Origin: Mycobacterium sp. DL
GTDB taxonomy: Bacteria; Actinomycetota; Actinomycetes; Mycobacteriales; Mycobacteriaceae
Assembly: GCF_039729195.1 (NCBI RefSeq)
Contig: NZ_CP155796.1
Location: 3,100,001 to 3,164,000 of the forward strand
Reading direction: 5' to 3'
DNA length: 64,000 bases
A program made the position numbers and the translations under genes. How positions within the stretch are numbered: the first letter of the stretch is position 1; each line of letters begins with the position of its first letter. Below the pieces are notes generated by a model. It had not been told where the DNA came from and did not search any database. It saw only the letters and a list, made by a program, of their open reading frames with translations. Below are positions 17,386 through 26,273 of the stretch, in pieces.

Positions 17386-18711
17386 CTACTCCGAGGGTGT
17401 AGTAGATGTGTCAGAGGGCTCATTCTGATCCGACACTGCTGCTTCCTGCTCGGCTGCTTCCTGCTCGGCTGCTTCCTGCTCGGCGGCTTCCTGCTCGGCG
17501 GCTTCCTGCTCGGCTGCTTCCTGCTCGGCGGCTTCCTGCTCGGCTGCTTCCTGCTCGGCGGCTTCCTGCTCGGCTGCTTCCTGCTCGGCGGCTTCCTGCT
17601 CGGCGGCTTCCTGCTCGGCTGCTTCCTGCTCGGCGGCTTCCTGCTCGGCGGCTTCCTGCTCGGCTGCTTCCTGCTCGGGTTCGACCGTTGTCTCGTCGGC
17701 GTCGCGCTTCTGCGGGGAAGCATCACTGGTCGTTGTGGAAAGTTGTCCCGAAACTTCTTCCTCGGTCGACTCGCCAGCCGCGGGGACAGCTTCCATAGAG
17801 TCCTCGAGGGCGTCGGGCGTCGAGGCGAGCGTCCGCATCGCGGTCGTGTCCTCGTCGTTCCGGCTATACCCCTGATCGATCTTGGCCTTGAGCTCAGCCT
17901 CTCTCGGTGCAAGGAACGGGAACATCTGGACCAGCGGCAGCTTCGCGGTGGGGATCAGGACATGCGTTGTGGTACCTCCCAAGCTGTTGGTCTCTTTCCA
18001 CACCCATTTGCTTCCCCCACTCGCCTCGGCTTCATCGATGAGGACCTGAGGGTCGGTGGTGTACATCATCGGTACATGGACGAGCACTGAACCAGCGATC
18101 GAATTGGCGAGAGCGAGGAGGTTCCACCACCGGTCCGGTCGATCGGCCAACCCGTCGTACTCTCCGGTCACCACGATGATGTCGTATTTGACCTCCGGGG
18201 GTGGTTGATACGTGTAGTCATCTCGGGAGCTGTACCGCGCCTTGTCAATCAGCTTCTGGCGACTTGAGTCGGCGACCAAGACGAATGTGAGTTGCGATTT
18301 GTCGGGTGCGTTGGCGTTGGTGGCCAACCCGCGGAGCACTTCGTTGACCACAAGCGACCCCGCTGACAGCCCGACGACGGTGACCTTCTCTCCGGCTTCG
18401 AGTTGGGCGAGTTGTGTGCTGATCCCCGCATTCAGATTCGTGATGCCTTGGCTAATCGATTCTCCAAGGGTGATGTCGCCGCTGAAAGGTGCTGCCTCGG
18501 CCGGCCATTGCACGTTGACGCGTTGCTGGTCGCGGAACTTGTAGTCGAGCAGCGGCTTCATCAGAAGGTCACTCATCGTCCCTGCAGAGATGCCACCGAT
18601 CACCAGTGCAGTATTCGCGCCCAGCGCCCCAGTCGCTGTAGAGAAGGCCAAGGCAACGGAGGCAACGAGGGTGCCGCAGGCAACGCCTGCTTTTCGAAAT
18701 GTAGTGCGCAT
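17386..18711 (-). CDS. Exported PE-PPE-domain serine hydrolase with (EQEAA)16 tail
   Basis: About 441 residues from ATG 18711, which follows GGGGAG. The frame is open further upstream but that part lacks signal-peptide features. The signal peptide is about residues 1-31 (LAFSTATGALGA). The hydrolase domain has the elbow VGLSAGS (Ser116), acid in TGEYDGLADRPDRWWN and His in VLVHVPMMY. Near residue 345 the protein becomes 16 perfect E-Q-E-A-A units and then a short Ser/Thr end. Such a run should form an acidic helix or stay extended. The enzyme should act outside the membrane on an ester or acyl donor. Substrate unknown. A hairpin terminator follows the gene. Confidence 0.8.
   Translation of the reverse strand: MRTTFRKAGVACGTLVASVALAFSTATGALGANTALVIGGISAGTMSDLLMKPLLDYKFRDQQRVNVQWPAEAAPFSGDITLGESISQGITNLNAGISTQLAQLEAGEKVTVVGLSAGSLVVNEVLRGLATNANAPDKSQLTFVLVADSSRQKLIDKARYSSRDDYTYQPPPEVKYDIIVVTGEYDGLADRPDRWWNLLALANSIAGSVLVHVPMMYTTDPQVLIDEAEASGGSKWVWKETNSLGGTTTHVLIPTAKLPLVQMFPFLAPREAELKAKIDQGYSRNDEDTTAMRTLASTPDALEDSMEAVPAAGESTEEEVSGQLSTTTSDASPQKRDADETTVEPEQEAAEQEAAEQEAAEQEAAEQEAAEQEAAEQEAAEQEAAEQEAAEQEAAEQEAAEQEAAEQEAAEQEAAEQEAAEQEAAVSDQNEPSDTSTTPSE
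17441..17680 (-). repeat. 16 tandem 15-bp repeats encoding EQEAA
   Basis: Sixteen consecutive 15-bp units fill exactly 240 bp. They differ only at one wobble position (unit ending GGCT or GGCG on the plus strand), so every unit encodes Glu-Gln-Glu-Ala-Ala. The near-identity suggests recent expansion by slippage and likely length variation between strains. Confidence 0.95.
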
Positions 18712-19491
18712 AAGTACTCCCCGATAGACGCAAATCAAGTGGTTAGCCGTGATCGGCCTGGCTGAAGCATATTGCGTCCTTCGATCACTCGGGCAGCAAA
18801 ACAACGAGATGGAAACTGAATGAAATTATAGCAAAGGGGGGTTATATTGCTGGAATCCATTCTTTATAGCAACTCTACAATGGTAGAGGGAGGTGTCCCA
18901 GCTGAGCCCAGAAAAGTCCAAATCTCCGTAACGTCCCCGAGTAAATGCATTTCAAAGCACTATATCTGACAAATGACACCCCAGAAACTGCGATAATCAC
19001 ATTCGTGTAACTATCGGCCCGTCCAGCCGCACACCTGCGTTAGCAAAGTGTTGCTACGTAGTTCGTCGCAAGAAAAATTTTATGGTCCATACCACCCGGG
19101 GCAGCACATCTTTACAGCCTGACGCCCAGGCTGTGAATCTAGGGTTCTTGAGAAGAACACTTGTTCAAAAAGTGATCGGATGAACTAGAGCCGTAACTTA
19201 CTCTCCGGTAAGAAAAGATTGCGGCTGAGCAAACGCGCCCGAGCGATGGTCATCAACAGCAACGGAACCGATGTTCACGCGGCGGGCCAGGCTCCGAGAA
19301 CACCGTCAGCGTCGGAGTCGGGCCGAAGCGATCGATGAACGGCGATGCCCGACCCCGGCCTGCGCCTCCCACAGGCCTGGCCTCGAGTGATTTCTGCGGG
19401 CGCCCAGATCGGCACCACCACACGCCAGATGCGACGGTGGCCCAAAATGATGCCGCAGAAAGCGATCGGGGATCTCCGCGACCCCACGCGA
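18712..19491. other. AT-rich gene-poor interval at the right edge of the accessory region
   Basis: Most of this stretch has no plausible gene. About 18800-19150 is strikingly AT-rich for this genome (runs such as GAAATTATAGCAAAG). Host-like GC returns after about 19230. The first part is the upstream region of the EQEAA hydrolase. I see no integrase, tRNA or clear direct repeat matching the left edge. Confidence 0.6.
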
Positions 19492-20391
19492 GTGCGCTAC
19501 TCGGTCCGACATGTCGTCGGCTATTGTTCCCGGCTGGCAAACGATGACTCGGCCGATCTAGCGGGGAATCTCGCCTTCATGACAGGCGGAGCGTGGGGGA
19601 TCGGCGCTGCGTTGACGTCGAAGATGGCCGGCGCAGGCGCGGACGTCTGGATCGCCGATCGCCAGTTCGAGGTCGCCGATCAGCTTGCCGGCCGACTTCG
19701 TGACATCGGCGCCACGGTGCACGCCGTGGAACTGGACGTGCGCGATCACGAAGCCTTCCAAACGGCCATCGCCGAGACCGTGGAGACGTCCGGCCGGATC
19801 GACTACCTGTTCAACAACGCCGGAATCGGTATCGGCGGCGAGGTCGACGCCCTGACACTCGAGGACTGGAACGATATCATCGACGTCAACCTGCGGGGCG
19901 TGGTCCACGGCCTGCAGGCTGTCTACCCGGTGATGATCAGGCAGGGCAGTGGACACATCGTCAACACGGCGTCCGTGGCCGGTCTGGTCACCACGTCCGC
20001 GCAGGCGGGTTATTCGGCCACCAAACACGCGGTGGTCGCCCTGTCCAAGACCATGCGGGTGGAAGCCGCGACCCATGGCGTCCGGGTGTCGGTGCTGTGC
20101 CCCGGGGTGGTGCGCACCCCGATCCTGACCGGAGGGCAGTACGGCCGGAACAGGAGTGTGAGCAAAGAGAATCTGCTCAAGCTCGGTGAGACGTTGCGTC
20201 CGATGGACCCGGATGCGTTCGCCGAACAGGCGTTGCGCGCCGTGCTCCGCAATCAGGCGATCATCGTGGTGCCCAGATGGTGGAAGGCGCTGTGGTACCT
20301 GGAGCGACTCTCTCCGGCCCTGTCGATGCGCACGGCCGCCACCGCTCTGCGTCGCACCCGCCAGGTGCAGTCAGCCGTACCGCTGCAATAG
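19492..20391 (+). CDS. Short-chain dehydrogenase/reductase, paralog of the 10276 SDR, start uncertain
   Basis: Homologous end to end to the SDR at 10276. It has NNAGIGIGGE, NTASVAGL and YSATKH, and the same WWKALWYLERLSP tail. The cofactor loop reads TGGAWGIG, with Trp where Ser is usual. Canonical in-frame starts (GTG 19492, ATG 19447, ATG 19345) add residues with no counterpart in the paralog. A TATTGT box at 19522-19527 sits 6 bp before an in-frame CTG (19534), the place matching the paralog start. So either CTG is the start of a leaderless mRNA or an ATG was lost. Base composition is host-like, unlike its paralog. The 3' end overlaps the convergent alkB by 21 bp. Confidence 0.75.
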   Translation: MRYSVRHVVGYCSRLANDDSADLAGNLAFMTGGAWGIGAALTSKMAGAGADVWIADRQFEVADQLAGRLRDIGATVHAVELDVRDHEAFQTAIAETVETSGRIDYLFNNAGIGIGGEVDALTLEDWNDIIDVNLRGVVHGLQAVYPVMIRQGSGHIVNTASVAGLVTTSAQAGYSATKHAVVALSKTMRVEAATHGVRVSVLCPGVVRTPILTGGQYGRNRSVSKENLLKLGETLRPMDPDAFAEQALRAVLRNQAIIVVPRWWKALWYLERLSPALSMRTAATALRRTRQVQSAVPLQ

Positions 20392-21561
20392 TCGCCGCGT
20401 CTTGCGTGGATGCGTCGCAGCCAGACTGATGTCGCCGCCGTAGTGCGCCAGCACCCGCGGATCCATCAGCCGCCGCCACAACGGCGGTATCAACGCCACC
20501 ACCACCATGGTCGCGTAACCCGCGGGCAGCTGGGGGGCTTCGTCGGCGTGACACAGCGCCTGGTACCGGCGTTGCGGGTTCGCGTGATGGTCGGAATGCC
20601 GCTGCAGATGAAACAGGAACACGTTGGAGATGACCGAATTGCTGTTCCAGCTGTGGGACGGACGGACCTTCTCGTAGCTGCCGTCAGGACGCTGCTGACG
20701 ACGGAGCCCGTAGTGCTCGAGGTAGTTGATGGTTTCCAGCAGGAAGATCCCGATCACGGCCTGACCGATCAACCAGGGCAGCACCTCCACACCGAACCCG
20801 ACGGCCAGGCCGGTGAACAGCACGAGGGTCATCAGCCAGGCATTGAGGACGTCGTTTCGCAACGTCCACACTGACTTTCCGCGGCGGGCCAGGCGCCTGC
20901 GCTCGATCGTCCACGCCGAACGCAGGCTGCCCAGGATGGACCTGTAGTGGAAGAAGTAGATGTTCTCGCCCACCCGTGAGCTGGCGGGATCCTCCGGGGT
21001 GGCGACCCGCGCGTGGTGGCCCCTGTTGTGTTCGACGTAGAACTGTCCGTAGCCGGTCTGCGCGAGGGCCACCTTGCTCAGCCAACGCTCCGACTGTGCC
21101 CGCTGGTGTCCCATCTCATGCGCGGCGTTGATCCCCACCCCGGCGATGCCGCCGACTGTGAGCATCAGGCCGACCTCGTCGAACGCCGACAGCGTGACTC
21201 CACCGCCGCCGCTCCAGAACCAGCAGGCCAGCACCAACGACCCATACTGGGCCGGCAGATACAGATAGATCGCCCACCGATAGAAGCGGTCGTGCTCCAA
21301 CCGGTCGAGCACGCTGTCGGGTGGGTTCTCCGAGTCCGGGCCGACGGCATAGTCCAGCAGGGGGATGAAGACGAACATCAGCACCGGCCCGGACCACCAG
21401 AACGCCCCCCACCCGGTGAGCGCCGCCGCCGCCCAGGACATCGGGACGAGCGTCGGGATCACCAGACCGAGCAACCACACGTAGCGCTTGCGGTCACGCC
21501 AACCCCGGGCAACCCTGCGCCCCCCGGCGGTCGGTGTCTGTGCCTGATGCTGAATCCGCAT
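20371..21561 (-). CDS. alkB: Alkane 1-monooxygenase (AlkB-type membrane di-iron hydroxylase)
   Basis: A 396-residue integral membrane enzyme that hydroxylates terminal alkane carbons using O2 and electrons from rubredoxin. The di-iron histidine motifs are all present: HEMGH (148-152), EHNRGHH (177-183), NYLEHYG and LQRHSDHH. Several hydrophobic segments precede and follow them. In most actinobacteria alkB is followed directly by one or two rubredoxin genes, but here the next gene downstream is a convergent SDR, with a 21-bp overlap. Electrons must come from elsewhere. The first ATG is used. The ribosome binding site is AGGGG-like (minus strand, about 21571-21575). Confidence 0.92.
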   Translation of the reverse strand: MRIQHQAQTPTAGGRRVARGWRDRKRYVWLLGLVIPTLVPMSWAAAALTGWGAFWWSGPVLMFVFIPLLDYAVGPDSENPPDSVLDRLEHDRFYRWAIYLYLPAQYGSLVLACWFWSGGGGVTLSAFDEVGLMLTVGGIAGVGINAAHEMGHQRAQSERWLSKVALAQTGYGQFYVEHNRGHHARVATPEDPASSRVGENIYFFHYRSILGSLRSAWTIERRRLARRGKSVWTLRNDVLNAWLMTLVLFTGLAVGFGVEVLPWLIGQAVIGIFLLETINYLEHYGLRRQQRPDGSYEKVRPSHSWNSNSVISNVFLFHLQRHSDHHANPQRRYQALCHADEAPQLPAGYATMVVVALIPPLWRRLMDPRVLAHYGGDISLAATHPRKTRRLLQRYG

Positions 21562-21844
21562 CGTCTTCTGTGTTACCCCTCTTAGCTACGGATCTACGAT
21601 CATCGCGCCCCGACGCGACAAAGCTGTCAGGTGGTCATACCATCAGTGCACGTGACGGGCAATACACCCAGCGAAGGCTGACACGATTGTGACGAAACAC
21701 CTTATGGGAACCCAGCTTGCTGGGCATCCGCTCAAGTCTTCCGCGGTCAGAGATCTCCGCCCGGGATAGGCGAGGTCAGCCGTCGGGAGAATGCCCCCGC
21801 TCAGCAAATCGGCTCAGCTCAGGCCCGCGGGACCGAGCAGCACG

Positions 21845-23929
21845 TCACGACAGGAGGCTCGCAATAGCCGCTGCCAGTTCGGGCGAGGCCGAACTCGTCA
21901 GGTTCTGGTAACTGCCGCCGGTCGCCTCCGCGACCGCTTCCCAGGCGGGCCGGTCCGAATCGTCGCCGAAGTCGATGACGTCGATGGCCACCGGACGATC
22001 GGGGTTGAAGGCACCCCTGACGTACTGCTCGAGTCCGGCAGCACCCAGTGACTGGTCGGTGTGCGGTCCCGCGGTGATGACCAGCACCGAATTCTCCTGA
22101 CCCTCGCGGTACCGGGCGGACGCGTCGGTGTAGACCAACCGCAGCGTGGTGAACGAGACCGCACCACCACCCGACGGTGTCTGGCCGTCGAGCGCAGCCG
22201 TGAGCGCCTCGGATCGGGGCTGTCCGTCGAGCGGATCGGACAGCGCACCCATGCTCACTTCGGAGCGTCCCTGCACGCCGTCGAAGGTCCACAACCCCAC
22301 CCCGGAATCGGCGGGGAGTACTTGAAGTCGCGCCTTGAGCGCGTCGACGACATTGGCCAGTCGGGCATTGCCGCCCTCGTCGGTGGGCATCGACTGGTCC
22401 AGCATGATGGTGACGGTCGGGCTCAGCACCGGTGCGGTCAACGTGTCAGCCACGGTCGCGCGCACCGCTTTGTCTCCGACGTTCAGCGGGGCGGCCACCG
22501 GCGCGAAGTCGACGACCTCGCTGGCCGGCGGTGTGCCACCCTCGACCCGGAATCCCGCCTGCGCGAGCTCGCCGAGTTGCTCCGGCTTCCGCAGGAACCG
22601 GGCGAACTCGCTGGCGGCGGTGATCTGCTCCTGGGCCAGCCAGTCGCCCGCCAGCAATACGGTGGGGAAGTCGGCCATCGCGGTCGGACCCGGCGGCAAC
22701 CACCCTGCCAGTTGTGATGCCGCGTCGGGAAGCTCCGCCGCACGCTGGAAGAGCCGCTGTTCGGTGGTCACCACGGCGTGCACCGGGGCGCCGGCCGCAT
22801 CGGATGAATCGGTGAGGGCATCGAGGGCCGTGGCGGCGTTGCCATCGGCGAGTTCGGGAGCGCCGCCGATCAGAGTGCTCACAGCGCCCAGACCCGCGCT
22901 GACCGGCTGACCGGACGGCGCAGCAGCGGCGGCCACGGCCTCGGCCGCCAGGTAGGCGGCGTCGCTGTCCTGAGACAGGGGGAGTGCCAGGCGGAGCCCG
23001 CCCCACCCCGGGAGACCCAGTCCGTCGAGCGCAGCGGGATTCGTCTGCAAACCGGGGAGGGTCCCCCAGTTCTGCTCGCCGAGGGCGCCCTGCAGTTCGG
23101 GCGTCACCGCGAGCAGCACGGGCGAGGTCACCAGCGAGCGGCTGTCGCTGACGGTTTCGGCGCCTGCCACGGCTTCCAGACGGGCCTCCGACACCGAACT
23201 TCCGGGGATCCACAGTGCCGGCCGGTCACCCAGATCGGCCGGCCATTCGCCGGCGAATCCGTTGACGACCTGGTCTGAATCGGCGGACTGGACCGCCACG
23301 TTGACACAGCGGTCACCGACCGGGGCGGCGGTCTGGTTGTAGCGCTCCGCAAGTGCGGCAACAGGTTCGGTGATCGCCGGATCGGCAATGACGGCAACCT
23401 TGACCTCGCCGTCCACACACCGTGCGGCAGCGACGTCGGATCGGTTCGAGAGCACATCGCCGAAGAACCGCCACAGGATCACGGCTCCGACGACAACAAC
23501 CACGGTGACCAGGGCGACGATGACACCGATGCTGATTCCGCGCCGACCCGGCGTGATCGCGCGGTGGCTACCGGTCCACTCGCCGCCCTCCCAGTCGCCG
23601 CCGTGTTGCGGACCTGTCGGCGATGGGCCGGAGAAGGGTGCCACCGCGGGCTCGCGATCGGGGTAGCCGAACTCATCAGCGCGGTCGGAGTACCCGAAGT
23701 CTTCTTCGTAGGTGTCGGAGTCGTAGGTGTCGGAGTCGTAGGTGTCGGAGTCGTAAGTGTCGGAGTCGGCGTCCCGCCGGTCCGACGGCCCTAATTCGTC
23801 GTCGAACCCGGCCTCGTCCGATTGCGCACCCGCATCGAACCCGAAGCGCTCGGTCTGCTGTTCGTCCGGCTCCTCGGAAGGGCCCGGCCGTCCGGCGTCC
23901 TCGGGATCGGGGAGGCTGTGCCTACCCAT
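21845..23929 (-). CDS. Membrane-anchored VWA-domain protein (Rv1836c-like)
   Basis: 694 residues. The N-terminal 120 residues are acidic, probably cytosolic and disordered, and contain four SDTYD repeats. A single membrane helix follows (IGVIVALVTVVVVVGAVIL, about 134-152). The outside part has a solute-binding-like region (VKVAVIADPAITEPVAAL onward) and a C-terminal von Willebrand A domain starting TVTIMLDQSMPTD. The metal site reads DQSMP rather than the full DxSxS, so metal binding may be weak. It lies immediately downstream of glcB on the same strand, the order I remember for Rv1836c-Rv1837c. Function unknown; a scaffold or sensor at the envelope is possible. Confidence 0.8.
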   Translation of the reverse strand: MGRHSLPDPEDAGRPGPSEEPDEQQTERFGFDAGAQSDEAGFDDELGPSDRRDADSDTYDSDTYDSDTYDSDTYEEDFGYSDRADEFGYPDREPAVAPFSGPSPTGPQHGGDWEGGEWTGSHRAITPGRRGISIGVIVALVTVVVVVGAVILWRFFGDVLSNRSDVAAARCVDGEVKVAVIADPAITEPVAALAERYNQTAAPVGDRCVNVAVQSADSDQVVNGFAGEWPADLGDRPALWIPGSSVSEARLEAVAGAETVSDSRSLVTSPVLLAVTPELQGALGEQNWGTLPGLQTNPAALDGLGLPGWGGLRLALPLSQDSDAAYLAAEAVAAAAAPSGQPVSAGLGAVSTLIGGAPELADGNAATALDALTDSSDAAGAPVHAVVTTEQRLFQRAAELPDAASQLAGWLPPGPTAMADFPTVLLAGDWLAQEQITAASEFARFLRKPEQLGELAQAGFRVEGGTPPASEVVDFAPVAAPLNVGDKAVRATVADTLTAPVLSPTVTIMLDQSMPTDEGGNARLANVVDALKARLQVLPADSGVGLWTFDGVQGRSEVSMGALSDPLDGQPRSEALTAALDGQTPSGGGAVSFTTLRLVYTDASARYREGQENSVLVITAGPHTDQSLGAAGLEQYVRGAFNPDRPVAIDVIDFGDDSDRPAWEAVAEATGGSYQNLTSSASPELAAAIASLLS
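23708..23767 (-). repeat. Four 15-bp tandem repeats encoding SDTYD
   Basis: Units start at 23708, 23723, 23738 and 23753 and differ by a single base in the last. On the minus strand they encode Ser-Asp-Thr-Tyr-Asp repeats in the cytosolic tail of the VWA protein, offering repeated Thr/Tyr sites flanked by acids. Confidence 0.9.
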
Positions 23930-23976
23930 GCCCGGCCGTCCGACCGTGGTCTGCGCTCAGTCGACTGGTCATCGCG

Positions 23977-26187
23977 TCAGCCAACGTTACTAGCTGCCTT
24001 GAACTCTCGGCGCCGCCGATGCAGGATCGGCTCGGTGTACCCGTTGGGCTGCTCACCGCCGGCGAGGATCAATTCCTGGGCCGCCTGGAACGCGATGCTG
24101 TTGTCCGGGTCGACCGCCATCGGACGGAATTCCGGGTCGCCGGCGTTCTGTTCGTCGACTACCGCCGCCATCCGGCGCAGGCTGGCCCTGACGTCTTCTT
24201 CGGTGATCACTCCGTGGCGCAACCAGTTGGCCAGCAGCTGGCTGGAGATCCGCAGGGTGGCACGATCCTCCATCAACGCGACATCGTGGATGTCGGGCAC
24301 CTTCGAGCACCCGACCCCGGCATCGATCCAGCGCACCACGTAGCCGAGGATCGACTGACAGTTGTTGTCGACCTCCTCGCGGATCTCCTCCGGCGCCCAC
24401 GCGAGCTCCTTGGCCAGCGGAATGGTCAGCAGCTCCTCCAGAGTGGAGCGCCGGTTGCCTGCGAGCTCCTGGTGCACGGCGTAGACGTCGACCTCGTGAT
24501 AGTGCATCGCGTGCAGGGTCGCCGCCGTCGGCGATGGCACCCAGGCAGTGGTGGCGCCGGCCTTGGGCTGACCGATCTTCTGCTCGACCATGTCGCCCAT
24601 CAGGTCGGTCATCGCCCACATACCCTTGCCGATCTGCGCTCGACCTGAGAAACCCGTCTCCAGCCCGATGTCGACATTCTGGTTTTCATAGGCCTGGATC
24701 CACGGCTGGGACTTCATCGATCCCTTACGGATCATCGGGCCCGCCTGCATCGCGGTGTGGATCTCGTCGCCGGTGCGGTCCAGGAACCCGGTGTTGATGA
24801 ACACCACACGGTCGGCGGCGGCCTTGATGCAGGCCTTGAGATTCACCGTGGTGCGGCGCTCCTCGTCCATGATTCCGACCTTGATGGTGTTCTGCGGCAG
24901 TCCGAGCACATCCTCGACGCGGCTGAACAACTCACAGGTGAATGCCACTTCTTCCGGACCGTGCATCTTGGGTTTGACGATGTAGATCGATCCGGTGCGA
25001 CTGTTGGCGAGCGGTCCGTTGGCTCCGTCGTTGTCGGCCCCTCCGCGTAACCCGTGAGTGGCGATCAGGCTGGTGAACAACGCGTCCTGGATGCCCTCCG
25101 GGATCTCTGCGCCATCCTCGCCGTCAGCGTCGAAGACGATCGCGTCGTTGGTCATCAGGTGGCCGACGTTGCGCACGAACATCAGGCTGCGGCCCGGCAG
25201 CGTGAGGTCGCCGCCGTCAGGGGAGGTGTAGGTGCGGTCTTCGTTGAGGACTCGCGTGAATGTCTTGTCCCCCTTGGCGACTTCCTCGCTGAGGTCGCCG
25301 CGGTTGAGTCCGAGCCAGTTGCGGTAGCCGAGCACTTTGTCCTCGGCATCGACGGCGGCGACGGAATCCTCGAAGTCCATGATCGTGGTGATCGCAGACT
25401 CCAGCACCACGTCCTTGATGCCCGCTGCATCGGTGGAACCGATGGGGGAGTCGGCGTCGACCAGGATCTCGATGTGCAGGCCGTTGTTGACCAGGAGCAC
25501 CGCCTCGGGGCTCTCGGCGTTACCTGTGTAGCCGGCGAACTGATCTGGCTCAGCCAGACCCGTCAGGTCGTCGCCCAGCGTGGCCAGCACCTGGCCGTCG
25601 TCGATCTTGAGGCCGGTGATGTCGGCCCACGAACCGGACGCCAGCGGGACGGCGCCGTCGAGGAACCGTCGCGCGTAGGCGATGACCTTGTCGCCTCGCA
25701 CTCGGTTGTAGCTGCTGCCCTTCTCGGCGCCGTCCTCCTCGGAGATGACGTCGGTGCCGTACAGCGCGTCGTACAGCGAGCCCCACCGCGCGTTGGCGGC
25801 GTTGAGCGCGAAGCGCGCGTTGAGGATGGGGACGACGAGCTGGGGGCCGGCGGTCGTGGTGATCTCATCGTCCACGCCGGAGGTGGTGATCGTGAAGTCG
25901 GCCGGTTCGGGCTGCAGGTACCCGATGTCGACGAGGAACTGCTTGTACTCGTCGGCGTCGAAGGGCCCGATCACCCGCGCCCGGTGCCACTTGTCGATCT
26001 GCGCCTGCAACTCGTCACGGCGGGCGAGCAGGTCCTGGTTCTTCGGGGTCAGGTCGGCGACGACTTTGTCGACGCCGGACCAGAACGTGTCGGGGTCGAG
26101 GTCGGTACCCACCAGCGCCTCGCTGGTGATGAACTCGTACAGCACCGGGTCGACGCGCAGGTTGCCCACGGTCACGCGTTCGGTCAT
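23977..26187 (-). CDS. glcB: Malate synthase G
   Basis: A 736-residue cytosolic enzyme, close to the length of M. tuberculosis GlcB. It condenses glyoxylate with acetyl-CoA to malate, the second step of the glyoxylate shunt needed for growth on fatty acids and acetate. Typical features are [42 protein letters not shown] (with the catalytic Arg region) and [19 protein letters not shown] 26187 is chosen for its strong GAGGGAGGA site. Upstream codons in the same frame overlap the next gene and have no family similarity. The VWA gene follows 47 bp downstream. It fits an alkane- and lipid-using lifestyle together with AlkB. Confidence 0.95.
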   Translation of the reverse strand: MTERVTVGNLRVDPVLYEFITSEALVGTDLDPDTFWSGVDKVVADLTPKNQDLLARRDELQAQIDKWHRARVIGPFDADEYKQFLVDIGYLQPEPADFTITTSGVDDEITTTAGPQLVVPILNARFALNAANARWGSLYDALYGTDVISEEDGAEKGSSYNRVRGDKVIAYARRFLDGAVPLASGSWADITGLKIDDGQVLATLGDDLTGLAEPDQFAGYTGNAESPEAVLLVNNGLHIEILVDADSPIGSTDAAGIKDVVLESAITTIMDFEDSVAAVDAEDKVLGYRNWLGLNRGDLSEEVAKGDKTFTRVLNEDRTYTSPDGGDLTLPGRSLMFVRNVGHLMTNDAIVFDADGEDGAEIPEGIQDALFTSLIATHGLRGGADNDGANGPLANSRTGSIYIVKPKMHGPEEVAFTCELFSRVEDVLGLPQNTIKVGIMDEERRTTVNLKACIKAAADRVVFINTGFLDRTGDEIHTAMQAGPMIRKGSMKSQPWIQAYENQNVDIGLETGFSGRAQIGKGMWAMTDLMGDMVEQKIGQPKAGATTAWVPSPTAATLHAMHYHEVDVYAVHQELAGNRRSTLEELLTIPLAKELAWAPEEIREEVDNNCQSILGYVVRWIDAGVGCSKVPDIHDVALMEDRATLRISSQLLANWLRHGVITEEDVRASLRRMAAVVDEQNAGDPEFRPMAVDPDNSIAFQAAQELILAGGEQPNGYTEPILHRRRREFKAASNVG

Positions 26188-26273
26188 GATTCCTCCCTCG
26201 CTGCGCGCACGCCTTTCGAGGCATACGCGCCGTGTGCAATGTCGTCGATCCAGCTTACCCAGCGTTAACAGGC

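Noticed and set aside
17441..17680. Possible CRISPR array
   Set aside because: The repeats are contiguous, in frame inside a coding gene and have no unique spacers.
17368..18090. Plus-strand ORF of 240 codons rich in GLLLGGFLLG-type repeats
   Set aside because: It is the antisense reading of the EQEAA repeat array of the minus-strand hydrolase, with no ribosome binding site.
3023..19491. Integrated phage or transposon
   Set aside because: No integrase, transposase, terminal inverted repeats or tRNA were seen at either edge, so I kept only the weaker claim of an accessory region.
25054..26268. 404-codon plus-strand ORF antisense to glcB
   Set aside because: Shadow of malate synthase; composition follows the complement of the real codons.
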